Part shown: piece by piece, positions 1 through 8,328 of the stretch | Numbering within the stretch: the first letter of the stretch is position 1 | Layout of the letters: every line of letters starts with the position of its first letter | IMG/VR virus record: IMGVR_UViG_3300032080_000001 | Coordinates: 59,874-123,873 of that record | DNA: 64,000 nucleotides | Strand: one strand, 5' to 3' | DNA from: a virus | Translations under genes and position numbers: made by a program | The notes under the pieces: model-generated | Database searches by the model: none | What the model was told of the DNA's origin: nothing | What the model saw: the letters and a program-made list of their open reading frames with translations, nothing else

Positions 1-489
1 CGGCTGCACGCGGACGCCGAGCTTCCGGCGCGCGGCACCCCGCACGCCGCCGGGTACGACCTCAAGGCGTACCTACTCGGCTCGCCGGTGCAGATGACGC
101 AGGGTCCCGAGCTGTTCACGCGGCATGCGGACACGGAGGCGGAGACGCCGTTCATCGCGCTGATGCCGGGGCAGCGTGCTGTCATCCCCACCGGTCTGCG
201 CGTAGCGCTGCCCGAGAGCGTGGTGATGGACGTGCGCCCGCGCAGCGGCACGAGCCTGCGGAAGGGGCTGGAAATCGTGAACGCCCCCGGCACGATTGAC
301 GAGGACTACCGGGGCGAGGTGGGCATCATCGTGAAGAACGCAACCTCCGCGATGCTGTTTATCGAGCACGGCGAGCGCATCGCCCAGGTGGTCTTCCTCC
401 GGGTCGAACACCCGTTCTTCGAGGACGCCGACGCGCTGGACGAGACCGAGCGCGGAAACGGCGCCTTCGGCTCTACCGGAGTGAAGTGA
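1..489 (+). CDS. dut: dUTPase (dUTP diphosphatase), 5' end outside window
   Basis: Hydrolyses dUTP to dUMP and pyrophosphate, keeping uracil out of DNA and feeding dTMP synthesis. The reading frame is open from base 1, so the start lies upstream. All five motifs of trimeric dUTPases are visible: AGYDLKA (1), RPRSGTSL (2), GTIDEDYRGEVG (3), RIAQVVF (4) and the C-terminal RGNGAFGSTG (5), which closes over the active site. An ATG at 88 is too late because motif 1 lies before it. It fits with the ribonucleotide reductase and MazG-like genes further along. Confidence 0.95.
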   Translation, partial: RLHADAELPARGTPHAAGYDLKAYLLGSPVQMTQGPELFTRHADTEAETPFIALMPGQRAVIPTGLRVALPESVVMDVRPRSGTSLRKGLEIVNAPGTIDEDYRGEVGIIVKNATSAMLFIEHGERIAQVVFLRVEHPFFEDADALDETERGNGAFGSTGVK

Positions 490-746
490 TGACCATGACG
501 ACTACGAATCTGCTGCTCCTCCTCCTCGCCGCCTACCTCTGGTTTCAGGGCGGCCTCGGCTGGGCGGCGTGGCACGAACTCAAGGGAGGGCTCAAGCTGA
601 CCCTCCTCGGCAAGTCCATCATCGTGGCGGCGAGCCCCATCTTCACGGCCATCTCCTTCGGGGCGATGGCGCTGGAGGGGTTCAATGTCAACGTCCTCCA
701 GCCCTGGCGGGACTGGCGGAACCGTAGAAAGGGCATAGGCGCGTGA
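489..746 (+). CDS. small membrane protein
   Basis: 85 residues, family not recognised. There are two hydrophobic stretches (about residues 7-25 and 38-58) and a basic C-terminus (WRDWRNRRKG), as in a two-pass inner-membrane protein. The ATG overlaps the dUTPase stop (TGATG), so the two genes are translationally coupled. Confidence 0.7.
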   Translation: MTMTTTNLLLLLLAAYLWFQGGLGWAAWHELKGGLKLTLLGKSIIVAASPIFTAISFGAMALEGFNVNVLQPWRDWRNRRKGIGA

Positions 747-1639
747 GCGCATTCCTCAAGGCCATCGCCAAGAACAACGCCAAGAAGCGCACCGGCTACG
801 CGGTCCCGCTCATCGAAGAGCACTTACTACTCACCGACTTGAGCGAGGACCGCCGCGACAAGATGTTCCACCCGTCTTCCCTGGCGGGTGGCTTTTGTCC
901 ACGCGAGTGGTCGCTCTATAACTATCACCCCGAGGGGTACACCATCCGCGAGGGTTCGGTAGACCCGCGCCTCGGCCGCATCTTCGGGAATGGCCACGAC
1001 GTGCACGCCCGCATCCAGTCGTACCTCGGCGCCCACCTGTGGGGGCTGTGGGTCCGCCGGGTCGATTGGGACAAGCAGAATGACCGCCCGGTGCTGGAGA
1101 CCCACAAGGGGTTCCGGCCGAGCGGCAACGGATGGACCTATGCCGAGGTGAAGCTGCGGCACGAGCCGCACCGCATCCTCGGGAGCACGGACGGGCTGCT
1201 GCACATCGACGGCGAGAAGTGGGGCCTCGAAATCAAGAGCATCAACCCGGACGGCTACCGCTGGCTCCAGGACAAGCCGAGGGTGGTTCATACGAATCAG
1301 GTGCTCATTTACGAGCACGCGCTGGAGTGGGAGCGCACGGCCTCCGGCAAGAAGCACCGGGACGCATTCGACGCATTGCCCCTACGCGGCTTTATCGTCC
1401 TGTATGAGAACAAGGGCACGCAGGAGTTGAAGGAGTACGTCGTGCCCTTCGACGCGCAGCAGGTCGAGGCGTTCATGCAGAGCCGCTTGCTGCTGATGGA
1501 TGAGGCACTGGAGTTCGAGCGGTCCGGGGAGCACCCGGCGTGCACGTGCGACGTGGGGAAGGAGTCGCCGCTGTGCAAGGCGTTCCCCGACCCGAACCGC
1601 TTCGCCAACTTGTTCAACAAGCTCGTCGCCTCGCCTTGA
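743..1639 (+). CDS. Cas4/RecB-like PD-(D/E)XK nuclease with probable Fe-S cysteines
   Basis: 298 residues with a GTG start overlapping the previous stop. The nuclease core is clear: D150 in GSTDG, E163-x-K165 in LEIKS, and the Q186/Y190 helix (QVLIY) of the RecB/lambda-exonuclease family. One cysteine near the N-terminus (C52, GGFCPRE) and three at the C-terminus (C267, C269, C278) match the layout that holds a 4Fe-4S cluster in Cas4 and AddB nucleases. Likely a DNA end-processing nuclease for phage recombination or replication. No cas genes are nearby, so a CRISPR role is not implied. It ends just before the first class A promoter. Confidence 0.85.
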   Translation: MSAFLKAIAKNNAKKRTGYAVPLIEEHLLLTDLSEDRRDKMFHPSSLAGGFCPREWSLYNYHPEGYTIREGSVDPRLGRIFGNGHDVHARIQSYLGAHLWGLWVRRVDWDKQNDRPVLETHKGFRPSGNGWTYAEVKLRHEPHRILGSTDGLLHIDGEKWGLEIKSINPDGYRWLQDKPRVVHTNQVLIYEHALEWERTASGKKHRDAFDALPLRGFIVLYENKGTQELKEYVVPFDAQQVEAFMQSRLLLMDEALEFERSGEHPACTCDVGKESPLCKAFPDPNRFANLFNKLVASP

Positions 1640-1664
1640 CAAAACGGCGTGACCCTATTATCTT
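1636..1664 (+). promoter_or_regulatory. class A promoter
   Basis: TTGACA, 17-nt spacer containing TGACCC, then TATCTT. Lies 80 nt before the start at 1716. The -35 overlaps the stop region of the nuclease gene. Confidence 0.8.
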
Positions 1665-1715
1665 GGGTGACGCTTCTTCTTAAAGCCACGCTAACGGTAC
1701 ACTGACGGTACGCTG

Positions 1716-2153
1716 ATGATTCGAGTCTACCTGGCGGGCGGTCTCAAGACGGACTGGCAGCAGAACGTCATCGACGCTTTCGCGGATGACCGCGAGGTCG
1801 AGTTCCTGGACCCACGAGAAGTGAGTCCGGACGGGGGAGGGATGCTGTTCCTCGCCGCGCAGGTAGAGCGGGAGTGGCTCGACCGCGCGGACATCGTATT
1901 TGGTTACGTCGAGGTGGCGAATACGGTCCCCATCGGACTTGCCGCCGAGTTTGGGTACATCGCCGGAAAGCGGCGCGCGATGACCGGCTCTGCGCCCACG
2001 CTCATCCTGGTGAACCAGCTTGAGACGAGGGGCATGGAGTGGGTTGCCTTCTTCGTGCAGCCCGACCAGTACACTACGTCGCTCGGCCGAGGGCTGGACT
2101 TGCTGCGGCACGCTGTCGAGGCGCACCGGCCCCATCAGCGAAAGGCGGCGTGA
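1716..2153 (+). CDS. nucleoside 2-deoxyribosyltransferase-like protein
   Basis: 145 residues. The N-terminus MIRVYLAGGL, the EFLDPRE segment, REWLDRADIVFGYV and the GLAAEFGYIAG helix fit the nucleoside 2-deoxyribosyltransferase / DUF4406 family of Rossmann-like folds. Those enzymes exchange bases on deoxyribosides or cleave nucleoside monophosphates. Substrate cannot be told from sequence. First gene of the class A promoter at 1636; the SLOG-like gene follows directly. Confidence 0.7.
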   Translation: MIRVYLAGGLKTDWQQNVIDAFADDREVEFLDPREVSPDGGGMLFLAAQVEREWLDRADIVFGYVEVANTVPIGLAAEFGYIAGKRRAMTGSAPTLILVNQLETRGMEWVAFFVQPDQYTTSLGRGLDLLRHAVEAHRPHQRKAA

Positions 2154-2154
2154 T

Positions 2155-2730
2155 ATGGCGCGCCTCCTGGTGTCTGGAAGTCGCCACATCGTCAACCCCG
2201 AGGCGGTGTCAACCATCCTCGACACGGTTGTCGAGCTGATGGGATTCCCCCTCGATACGGTGGGCTATTTCGACACACTGTGGGGGGTGTCCCTCGCGGC
2301 AGGTGAGTGGGTACAGGCAAGGGGCCACCCCGAGAGGGTGTTCTACTCCGTTACTGAGGCCGTGAAATGGGTAGCGGCGGACCCGGAGAGTGCTCTGGTC
2401 TACATCTACGACGACCCGAGTGACACGGGGGTGATGGACGAAGCGCGGCGTAGAGGCGTGGCGGTACTGGAATACTTCGTAGACCGGGAAGCCACTAGCC
2501 CGCCAGAGGCGGCTCCGGACCCGAACGTCGAGGCGGCCCTCGTTCGGGAGATACAGGCGCACCTCGACGCGGAGATACTGCGCGAACAGGACTACTGGGC
2601 AGCTACGAAGAAAACTGCTGCGGTAGATACGCTCTTCGAGCAGGCGTTCGCCAAGTGGGGCGCAGTCCGTCCCGAGGATGCCTTCAACCGGTTCGCTAAG
2701 AACCCACTTGACGGGTGGGAGTTCAAATGA
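2155..2730 (+). CDS. SLOG/DUF2493-like protein
   Basis: 191 residues. Opens with MARLLVSGSRHI, the nucleotide-binding first strand and loop of SLOG-type Rossmann folds (DUF2493), and later has ALVYIYDDPSDTGVMDEA. The C-terminal part (DAFNRFAKNPLDGWEFK) is not recognised. SLOG domains bind nucleotides or ligands; the role here is unknown. Starts 1 nt after the previous stop and overlaps the next start by ATGA. A second SLOG protein lies at 27175. Confidence 0.6.
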   Translation: MARLLVSGSRHIVNPEAVSTILDTVVELMGFPLDTVGYFDTLWGVSLAAGEWVQARGHPERVFYSVTEAVKWVAADPESALVYIYDDPSDTGVMDEARRRGVAVLEYFVDREATSPPEAAPDPNVEAALVREIQAHLDAEILREQDYWAATKKTAAVDTLFEQAFAKWGAVRPEDAFNRFAKNPLDGWEFK

Positions 2731-3344
2731 CGCTGAACGACAACTGGCTCGGCTTCGGGCGATGGAACGAGGAGTTTGCTGCCACCGCCGCGCAGGTGGA
2801 CACGGCGGGGCTGTACGGGCCCCTGCGGGGCGTCACGGAAATCGAGTTCGGCCGCCTGCGGCGTGCTCTGCGCTGTACGGTGACGCCCTTCGACGGCGGT
2901 TACCACGTCTACGACCCGAAGGGTCGGGAAGGGGTACCCGAGGACGCGCTTCCGGGGGAGTTCGTGAACCTGGACGACGGCGCCGCCACCACGCGCTGTT
3001 ACTGCGAGGACTTCCTCCTGCCGGGTGGCGCGCGTGGTGAGGGCGACGAGGCCCGGTCCGGCGAGGAGAGCGGCCGACCGTGTAAACACATCCTAGCAGC
3101 GTGCCTTGCTCACCCCGAGCATCGCAAGCAGCTGGAGCCCTTCGTACGAACGATGGAGCACCAGGACCGCGTCGCGGCAGCGGCTAAGAAGACCGTCACC
3201 GGCGAGGAGGCCGAGGCGGTGGCCCTGGCCGAGGAGGAAGGTGTGGGCCGCCTGCATGCACAGGTGGCTCTTACGGAAGCGAAGGGCGACGTGGACGCGG
3301 CGCGTAACCTCCTCCGTCAACGGGCGAAATGGATGCTACGATGA
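2727..3344 (+). CDS. SWIM zinc-finger protein
   Basis: 205 residues. CYCEDFLLPGG followed about 25 residues later by PCKHILAACLAHPEH gives the CxC-xn-CxH pattern of a SWIM zinc finger, a DNA- or protein-binding module. The N-terminal half is not recognised; the C-terminal third is Glu/Ala-rich and probably helical. ATG overlaps the preceding stop. Confidence 0.75.
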   Translation: MTLNDNWLGFGRWNEEFAATAAQVDTAGLYGPLRGVTEIEFGRLRRALRCTVTPFDGGYHVYDPKGREGVPEDALPGEFVNLDDGAATTRCYCEDFLLPGGARGEGDEARSGEESGRPCKHILAACLAHPEHRKQLEPFVRTMEHQDRVAAAAKKTVTGEEAEAVALAEEEGVGRLHAQVALTEAKGDVDAARNLLRQRAKWMLR

Positions 3345-3550
3345 ACAAAGAGCGACCGACTCTCACTGGGGCCCTGCTGTACAGTGTGGAGGCAGTGCCC
3401 GGCATGACCGCGAGCCAGTGGGCCTCGCGTCTGGACGAAGACCCCGCCACCGTCTCCAGCCTTCTCCTTCGGCTGTACCGACGAGGGGCGGTGGAACGAC
3501 GCTGTTGCGGACCGCGCGGCGGCTTCACCTACCATCCGGGTGCGGAGTGA
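3341..3550 (+). CDS. small winged-helix-like protein
   Basis: 69 residues. MTASQWASRLDEDPATVSSLLLRLYRRGAVERR reads as a helix-turn-helix with wing, as in MarR-like DNA-binding domains. The start at 3341 was chosen because ATGA overlaps the previous stop; an in-frame ATG at 3329 is possible. Confidence 0.6.
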   Translation: MNKERPTLTGALLYSVEAVPGMTASQWASRLDEDPATVSSLLLRLYRRGAVERRCCGPRGGFTYHPGAE

Positions 3551-3558
3551 GAAAAGTG

Positions 3559-3828
3559 ATGACTGAGTACTTCCTCGCTGCGTACGAGGGCATTCGTGCG
3601 CTGCGGAGTGGCTGGAAGCTGCGGGACTTGCGCGGCACGCTGCGCGGCCCGATTCGAGATTTCAAAGGCAACGTGCTGTCGTGGTGCCACTTCTGTAACC
3701 AGGGCATATACGAGGGCGAGGGCATCTATGCCCCGCCAGAGAAGCTGGGGTGGGACGGCCCGTACGTGGCGGTCGAAGTCTGCCCTCGCTGCCTGCGGGG
3801 GCCCACCGACGACAACGAGAACACATGA
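3559..3828 (+). CDS. zinc-ribbon protein
   Basis: 89 residues. Two cysteine pairs (WCHFCNQ and VCPRCLRG) about 35 residues apart suggest one zinc ribbon. Function unknown. The stop overlaps the CYTH gene start (ATGA). Confidence 0.65.
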   Translation: MTEYFLAAYEGIRALRSGWKLRDLRGTLRGPIRDFKGNVLSWCHFCNQGIYEGEGIYAPPEKLGWDGPYVAVEVCPRCLRGPTDDNENT

Positions 3829-4427
3829 ACGAAATCGAGCGTAAGTACTTGGCGTCCTACCAGCTCGCGTTTTTCAACGGCGAGATGGAGAAGGACCTGA
3901 CCGTGAAGCAGGGGTACATTGTGGCCCTGTCGTTCATGGAGTGGCGCCTCCGCGCGACAGACTACCACATCCCCGCCAAGGGGCTGCGGTTCCACACGGC
4001 GTTCAAGTTCGGCAACGGCTTCGTGCGCAAGGAGTACGAGTGGGAGATTCCGGGATGGGCCTGGAAGACGCTCTCGGTGCTCGTGTCGAACTGGCTGTCG
4101 AAGACGCGGTACTCGCGCGGTGGCTGGGATGTGGACATCTTCCACGGACCCCTGGCGGGGCTCATCCTCGCGGAGGCCGAGGTGGCGACCGCCGACGCGG
4201 AGTTCCCGCCGGTACCGGTAGGGCTGAACCTGCTGCGCGAGGTGACGGAAGAGCGTACCTTCGCCAACAAGAATCTGTCACGGCTCGACAAGACCAAGGC
4301 GCGGGCTCTCGTGTCGGGGGTGAAGTCGATGCGGCTGATGGAGGCGTTCACCTCCGGGCGGGGTTTCAGCAAGACCGCCCTGGTGTACAAGGTCGCGACG
4401 GGGGAGGACCTGGTCGAAGTCGCCTAG
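3825..4427 (+). CDS. CYTH-domain phosphohydrolase
   Basis: 200 residues, the usual size for a single CYTH domain. The hallmark ExExK motif is at the N-terminus (NEIERKYL). KQGYI, the EWRLRAT strand, LAEAEVA and REVTEERTFANKNL are further strands of the triphosphate tunnel fold. Family members are inorganic triphosphatases, thiamine triphosphatases, RNA triphosphatases or class IV adenylate cyclases. Which reaction occurs here cannot be told. Last gene of the unit started at 1636. Confidence 0.85.
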   Translation: MNEIERKYLASYQLAFFNGEMEKDLTVKQGYIVALSFMEWRLRATDYHIPAKGLRFHTAFKFGNGFVRKEYEWEIPGWAWKTLSVLVSNWLSKTRYSRGGWDVDIFHGPLAGLILAEAEVATADAEFPPVPVGLNLLREVTEERTFANKNLSRLDKTKARALVSGVKSMRLMEAFTSGRGFSKTALVYKVATGEDLVEVA

Positions 4428-4435
4428 CGGTGTAC

Positions 4436-4470
4436 TTGCGCGTACCGGTACTGTACTGTTAGATTACCGG
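4436..4470 (+). promoter_or_regulatory. class B promoter
   Basis: TTGCGC, 18-nt spacer containing TACCGGTACTGTAC, then TAGATT directly followed by ACCGG. Lies before the gene at 4498. Confidence 0.6.
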
Positions 4471-4497
4471 AACAACAGCGCACACCCGAAGGCAGTA

Positions 4498-4881
4498 ATG
4501 GCGACAAACTACGTGCGGGGGCGGGCCAAGGAGTACGAGGTCAAGTCCACGCTTGAGGCGATGGGCTACACGTGCACCCGGTCCGCCTCCTCGCAGGGGC
4601 TTTGGGACGTGTCGTGTGTCCGTGCAGACGGCACGCGGCTCGTCCAGTCGAAGCTGACCAGCACCGGTGATTTCTCGGAGGACGCGAACTGCGCCCTGCT
4701 CCGCGACCTGCCCGTAGCGCACAACACCACTAAGGAGTTGTGGCTCTATGTGAAGGGTCAAGGGCTGGTCGAGATTCGCGACCTCCGCGAGCCGAAGCCT
4801 GACGCACGAACGCCGGAAGGAAAGGCGCAGCGGGAGAGAGCACGCGAGCGGGCCATCCAGGTCCGCCGTATTATCAAGTAG
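4498..4881 (+). CDS. Holliday-junction-resolvase-like PD-(D/E)XK nuclease
   Basis: 127 residues. RGRAKEYEVKSTLEAMGY, then SSQGLWDVSCV and VQSKLTS, follow the Hjc / VRR-NUC pattern (RGxxxE, GxxD, xxK). The usual ExK is QSK, a variant known in active PD-(D/E)XK nucleases. The C-terminus is basic. Likely a structure-specific DNA nuclease in phage recombination. Confidence 0.7.
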   Translation: MATNYVRGRAKEYEVKSTLEAMGYTCTRSASSQGLWDVSCVRADGTRLVQSKLTSTGDFSEDANCALLRDLPVAHNTTKELWLYVKGQGLVEIRDLREPKPDARTPEGKAQRERARERAIQVRRIIK

Positions 4882-4900
4882 CCGTTCAACGACCGGACCA

Positions 4901-5218
4901 ATGTACCAGACCTCCGACAACCTGGCGCGCTACGGCGCGACGGTGGCCGAGACGCCGCTCAAGGTGGGTCGCGACACCAACCCCGGCTCGCTCGCCAAGA
5001 GCATCGTGATGACACTCCAGGAGCGTTCCAGCGGCACTCTGCGCGTGCGGGCGATGGGCCCCGAGCCCGTGAACCAGATGGTGAAGGGACTCATCATCGC
5101 GCAGTCGCAGCTCGCGGCCCAGGCGAAGGGCATGAGCTACGTGTTCGGGTTCGACACGAAGCGCGAGGGGACCGAAGACATCACGGTCATCCAGGCCGTC
5201 GTGACCCTGCACGTGTGA
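4901..5218 (+). CDS. SpoVS/Alba-like nucleic-acid-binding protein
   Basis: 105 residues. From LKVGRDTNPGSLAKSI onwards it follows stage V sporulation protein S: RAMGPEPVNQMVKGLIIAQ and the C-terminal strand VIQAVVTLHV. SpoVS belongs to the Alba superfamily of small dimeric nucleic-acid binders. An N-terminal extension of about 20 residues is extra. It could be a nucleoid-like or RNA-binding protein. Confidence 0.8.
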   Translation: MYQTSDNLARYGATVAETPLKVGRDTNPGSLAKSIVMTLQERSSGTLRVRAMGPEPVNQMVKGLIIAQSQLAAQAKGMSYVFGFDTKREGTEDITVIQAVVTLHV

Positions 5219-5319
5219 TGGGCAACGACATCATCTACTTCGGGGAAGACCCCGGCGAGGACGGGGTTCGCATCACGGTGCCGGTACCCGGTACGCTGCC
5301 TGCCCCCGACGCGGACTGA
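5218..5319 (+). CDS. 33-residue hypothetical protein
   Basis: Very short and acidic (MGNDIIYFGEDPGEDG). The start overlaps the previous stop as TGATG, the usual coupling in this window. Not recognised; kept because of the tight coupling. Confidence 0.45.
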   Translation: MGNDIIYFGEDPGEDGVRITVPVPGTLPAPDAD

Positions 5320-5389
5320 CCTGCACAAATACCGGTAGACGCTACGCTCTCTCCGACGCCCTTGGGACTCCGGTTCCAGGGGCGTTCGT

Positions 5390-6274
5390 ATGAACCACCA
5401 AACTCCCAGTACCATGAGCACCGACAAGTACGGCTTCCGCGAGAGCGCCTCCGGCGTCTGGATTCCCACGGGGTCCCTCATGTTCCCCATCGAGCGGCTC
5501 ATCACTGCCTCGTGGAATCCGAACGAACAGAGCGACAAGGTCTTCAAGGGCCTCGTGCAGAGCATCCAAGACGACGGCTTCCTGGAGCCCGTGCAGGTCG
5601 CGCCTATCACCGCCGCGATGCGGGCCACCTACCTGAACGAGAGCCACGACAACGGAGAGTACTGGCTCATCGTCGGCGGCGCACACCGCAAGGACGCGGC
5701 GGTGATGCTCGGCATGGCCGAGGTGCCCGTCATCGTGAAGGTGGACTGGGACGAGGACATGGTGAAGCTGCGTAACATGCGGCTCAACATGCTCAAGGGT
5801 CGCATCCGCCCTGAGAAGTTCGTGAAGCTCTTCGAGGAGATGAAGGGCAAGGGCTATCAGGAGGAGGCTCTCAAGGCGCAGATGGGGCTGGTGGAGGAGA
5901 AGGCGTTCAAGCACCTCATCAAGGGCGTGAAGGAGAACCTGCCGAAGTCGTTGGCCGACCAGGTGGACGACGAGGAGGTGAAGAACACCGACGACCTCGC
6001 CCGCGTGCTGAACGAGCTGTTCTCCAAGCACGGGGACACCCTCCCCTTCGGCTACATGGTCTTCGATTTTTCGGGTAAGACCAACTACTGGATTCCGATG
6101 ACCAGGGAGACGAAGACGGCGATGGACCTTGCGTCCTCACAATGCTTCGTAGAGAAACTGGATTTCAACAGCGTTCTTACGAAGCTTCTCCAGGACAAGA
6201 GCGCCGTGCAGAAGGCGTTCGATGCAGCGAAGGCCGAAGCCGACGTAGAAATGGATGCAGTCTTCGGTGACTGA
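5390..6274 (+). CDS. ParB-like nuclease/CTPase-domain protein
   Basis: 294 residues. The segment with PIERLITASWNPNEQ, VQSIQDDGFLEPVQV and VGGAHRKDAAVMLGM is the ParB/Srx N-terminal fold (the GGxHR box binds CTP in ParB). The remainder, with many Lys/Glu helices, is not recognised. Possible roles are DNA segregation, transcription control or nicking. It contains a TTCTTACGAA palindrome at 6174. Start at 5390 or 5414. Confidence 0.75.
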   Translation: MNHQTPSTMSTDKYGFRESASGVWIPTGSLMFPIERLITASWNPNEQSDKVFKGLVQSIQDDGFLEPVQVAPITAAMRATYLNESHDNGEYWLIVGGAHRKDAAVMLGMAEVPVIVKVDWDEDMVKLRNMRLNMLKGRIRPEKFVKLFEEMKGKGYQEEALKAQMGLVEEKAFKHLIKGVKENLPKSLADQVDDEEVKNTDDLARVLNELFSKHGDTLPFGYMVFDFSGKTNYWIPMTRETKTAMDLASSQCFVEKLDFNSVLTKLLQDKSAVQKAFDAAKAEADVEMDAVFGD

Positions 6275-6746
6275 GAAAACCTGTGCGCGGTGCGGGGTGT
6301 CGAAGTCAACGGGCGAGTTCCACCAGGCGAAGTGGTCCGTAGACGGCCACCGGCCTGAGTGCAAGGAGTGCCGCCGCGAGGAAGGGAAGCGCAGGTATGC
6401 GGAGAAGCGAGAGCACATCCTGACGAAGGCGGCCGAGTGGCGCGCAGCGAACCCTGAACGGGTGCGTACGCATGCTCGTAGGAAGAACCAGCACCTCCGT
6501 ACGTCCGTCATAGAGGGCTATGGGGGTGCGTGTGCTTGTTGCGGCGAGGACGAGCCGAAATTTCTGTCTATCGACCACATCTGTGGAGGCGGTACTCAGG
6601 AGAGGAAAACAGTACCGAGTACAACGCTTTACCGGCGGCTCATTAAGGAGGGTTTCCCGAGGGACCGGTACCAGCTCCTCTGCCACAACTGCAACATGGC
6701 GAAGGGCTTCTACGGTGCCTGCCCGCACCAGTTGAAGGCTGCGTGA
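6255..6746 (+). CDS. HNH endonuclease
   Basis: 163 residues. An N-terminal Cys4 finger (CARCGVSKS...CKECRRE) is followed by a basic linker and an HNH/zinc core: CACCGEDE, FLSIDHICGGG and LLCHNCNMAKG. This layout is typical of free-standing phage HNH (homing-type) nucleases. It overlaps the ParB-like gene end by 20 nt, consistent with insertion of a mobile nuclease. A GTG at 6267 is an alternative start. Confidence 0.85.
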   Translation: MQSSVTEKTCARCGVSKSTGEFHQAKWSVDGHRPECKECRREEGKRRYAEKREHILTKAAEWRAANPERVRTHARRKNQHLRTSVIEGYGGACACCGEDEPKFLSIDHICGGGTQERKTVPSTTLYRRLIKEGFPRDRYQLLCHNCNMAKGFYGACPHQLKAA

Positions 6747-6757
6747 TTCGTACGAAA

Positions 6758-6784
6758 GGCGCTCGCTTCGGCGGGCGCCTTCTT
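6758..6784 (+). terminator. intrinsic terminator
   Basis: 9-bp stem GGCGCTCGC / GCGGGCGCC with a TTCG tetraloop, followed by TTCTT. It sits between the HNH stop and the next promoter. Confidence 0.8.
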
Positions 6785-6792
6785 CATACCCC

Positions 6793-6821
6793 TTGACAAA
6801 ACTCTCTGACCTGATTATACT
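6793..6821 (+). promoter_or_regulatory. class A promoter
   Basis: TTGACA, 17-nt spacer with TGACCT, TATACT; 70 nt before 6863. Confidence 0.8.
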
Positions 6822-6862
6822 ACGCACAAGCAGAAGATGACCGACAACGAAAGGGAACTACG

Positions 6863-7129
6863 ATGGTTCTCGGAGTGCAAGAGCTGCGCGACTTGGGCGT
6901 GGACCTGACCTACGTCTCGGTCTTCACGCTTCCCAGCGTGATTTCCCCGCTCGGGTCGCCGGTTGCCGCGACCGTCGTTAGCCTGCCGAATAACGCGCAC
7001 GACGCGCGGGATTTCGCGCAGCGCTATTTCGATTCGCGACGCGGCCGTGTGGGTGTGCTGGACCGCGCTACGGAGGACGACCCTGACCACGCGTACATGC
7101 GCGTCTTCGAGTGGGCGGTGGCCTCGTGA
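6863..7129 (+). CDS. hypothetical protein
   Basis: 88 residues; a short alpha/beta protein with RDFAQRYFDSRRGRVGVLDRA. Not recognised. GAAAGGG precedes the ATG. First gene of a run through about 10176 with no further promoter. Confidence 0.7.
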   Translation: MVLGVQELRDLGVDLTYVSVFTLPSVISPLGSPVAATVVSLPNNAHDARDFAQRYFDSRRGRVGVLDRATEDDPDHAYMRVFEWAVAS

Positions 7130-7461
7130 CGCGAGACAAGCTCATCGAGCAGGCACTTACCGGCGCGGTCGTGAACACAGACGACGGACTGGCGCTAAGC
7201 CTAGACGCGGAAGAGGGTCTGTGGGTTGGCCGGGCTCAGGAAGAGCAAGTGAGCGTCGGGCTGGAGAACACGCGGCTGTTGGCGGATACCCTCGTGCGAG
7301 CCGGTTACGCCTCACCTACCGAAGACCTGGACAAGGCGCTACAGGCCGCTGCCGACCTCGCGGGTTTTATCGACCACTCTCCTCCGTGGGAGCGGGCGCG
7401 AGAAGTACTCTGCTCCTTGGCGAAGAAGCACGGGGTGGCCATCGACTACCCCTGCACCTGA
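7126..7461 (+). CDS. hypothetical protein
   Basis: 111 residues, GTG start overlapping the previous stop. Acidic and helix-rich (EDLDKALQAAADLAGFI). Not recognised. Confidence 0.7.
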   Translation: MTRDKLIEQALTGAVVNTDDGLALSLDAEEGLWVGRAQEEQVSVGLENTRLLADTLVRAGYASPTEDLDKALQAAADLAGFIDHSPPWERAREVLCSLAKKHGVAIDYPCT

Positions 7462-7533
7462 CGGCGGCACGAAGTTCGCGGCGCGCCCTCCCCCGGTCGC
7501 GGCGACGGTGAACCGGAAGCGAAAGGCAAGACG

Positions 7534-7839
7534 ATGAGCACGACGGTATGGGATTGCCCGTTGACGCTCGAACCCGCGCAGGAAGTCGAACTTCCCGAGG
7601 GTGCCACTCCCCTGACCGTGCTGGCGCACAACAGCGGGGTGAGCGAGCGACCCGTCTGCCTCTTCGCCCTAGCGGACCCTGGCCGCCCGATACAGCGGCG
7701 CCGCGTGGTCATCTTCGACGGCGGCCAGTCCCGTGTAAACGTGCGGCCGGAGGATTACGTCGGCACCGTCGTGCTCGGGGCAGAGCACCAGTACGTCGCG
7801 CACGTCTTCCTGCCTCCCGCAGGCGTGGGGAGGGACTGA
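7534..7839 (+). CDS. phage protein resembling DUF7352
   Basis: 101 residues. The opening STTVWDCPLTL, the ELPEGATPLTVLAH strand and the RRVVIFDGGQ turn resemble small phage proteins grouped as DUF7352, of unknown function. SD GAAAGG 8 nt before ATG. Confidence 0.65.
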   Translation: MSTTVWDCPLTLEPAQEVELPEGATPLTVLAHNSGVSERPVCLFALADPGRPIQRRRVVIFDGGQSRVNVRPEDYVGTVVLGAEHQYVAHVFLPPAGVGRD

Positions 7840-8027
7840 TGTTCGTGGTGACGAAGGAGGAGCTGCGAGAGTTCTACGGCTACGCCGCGTGGTGCCTCGG
7901 GCGCACCAGCGTGTTCTCTCCTCACGCGTTGGACGAGTGGAATTGTCTCGATGCCGAGGTGAAGGAAGAGTGGCGCTTGCGCGGGGAAGACCGCGCGTGG
8001 TGGACCAGCCAGCGAAAGGCACACTGA
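7839..8027 (+). CDS. hypothetical protein
   Basis: 62 residues, Trp-rich (four Trp in the last 30 residues). TGATG coupling to the preceding gene. Not recognised. Confidence 0.6.
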   Translation: MFVVTKEELREFYGYAAWCLGRTSVFSPHALDEWNCLDAEVKEEWRLRGEDRAWWTSQRKAH

Positions 8028-8326
8028 TGCATACTGCGGTGGAACTGCCGACGACTGAGCCGCAAATCGTGTGGCTGTGTCGTGTCGAACACGCCTATGA
8101 CCCTTCTTCTATCGAAGGCATAGTCGCGAACGGGGAAGTGGCGCGGACCTGGCTAGAGGGGCAGCGCTCGTCGGACGAAGACTCGTGGCTGCGATACAGC
8201 TTGAACGTGGGTGACATACACGAGTACGCCAGCGGAGGTTTCTACTATATCCGGCCTGATGGCGGAACTGTTAGCGCTGTGCCCCTCCGCGTTGCGGTCA
8301 CGACCTGTGACATGGAGAGTGTGTAG
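8027..8326 (+). CDS. hypothetical protein
   Basis: 99 residues. Mostly beta-strand-like with YASGGFYYIRPDGG. Starts in TGATG. Not recognised. Confidence 0.65.
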   Translation: MHTAVELPTTEPQIVWLCRVEHAYDPSSIEGIVANGEVARTWLEGQRSSDEDSWLRYSLNVGDIHEYASGGFYYIRPDGGTVSAVPLRVAVTTCDMESV

Positions 8327-8328
8327 AG

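Noticed and set aside
743-1639. Cas4 as evidence of a CRISPR system
   Set aside because: No CRISPR array and no other cas gene in the window; Cas4-like nucleases are common in phages.
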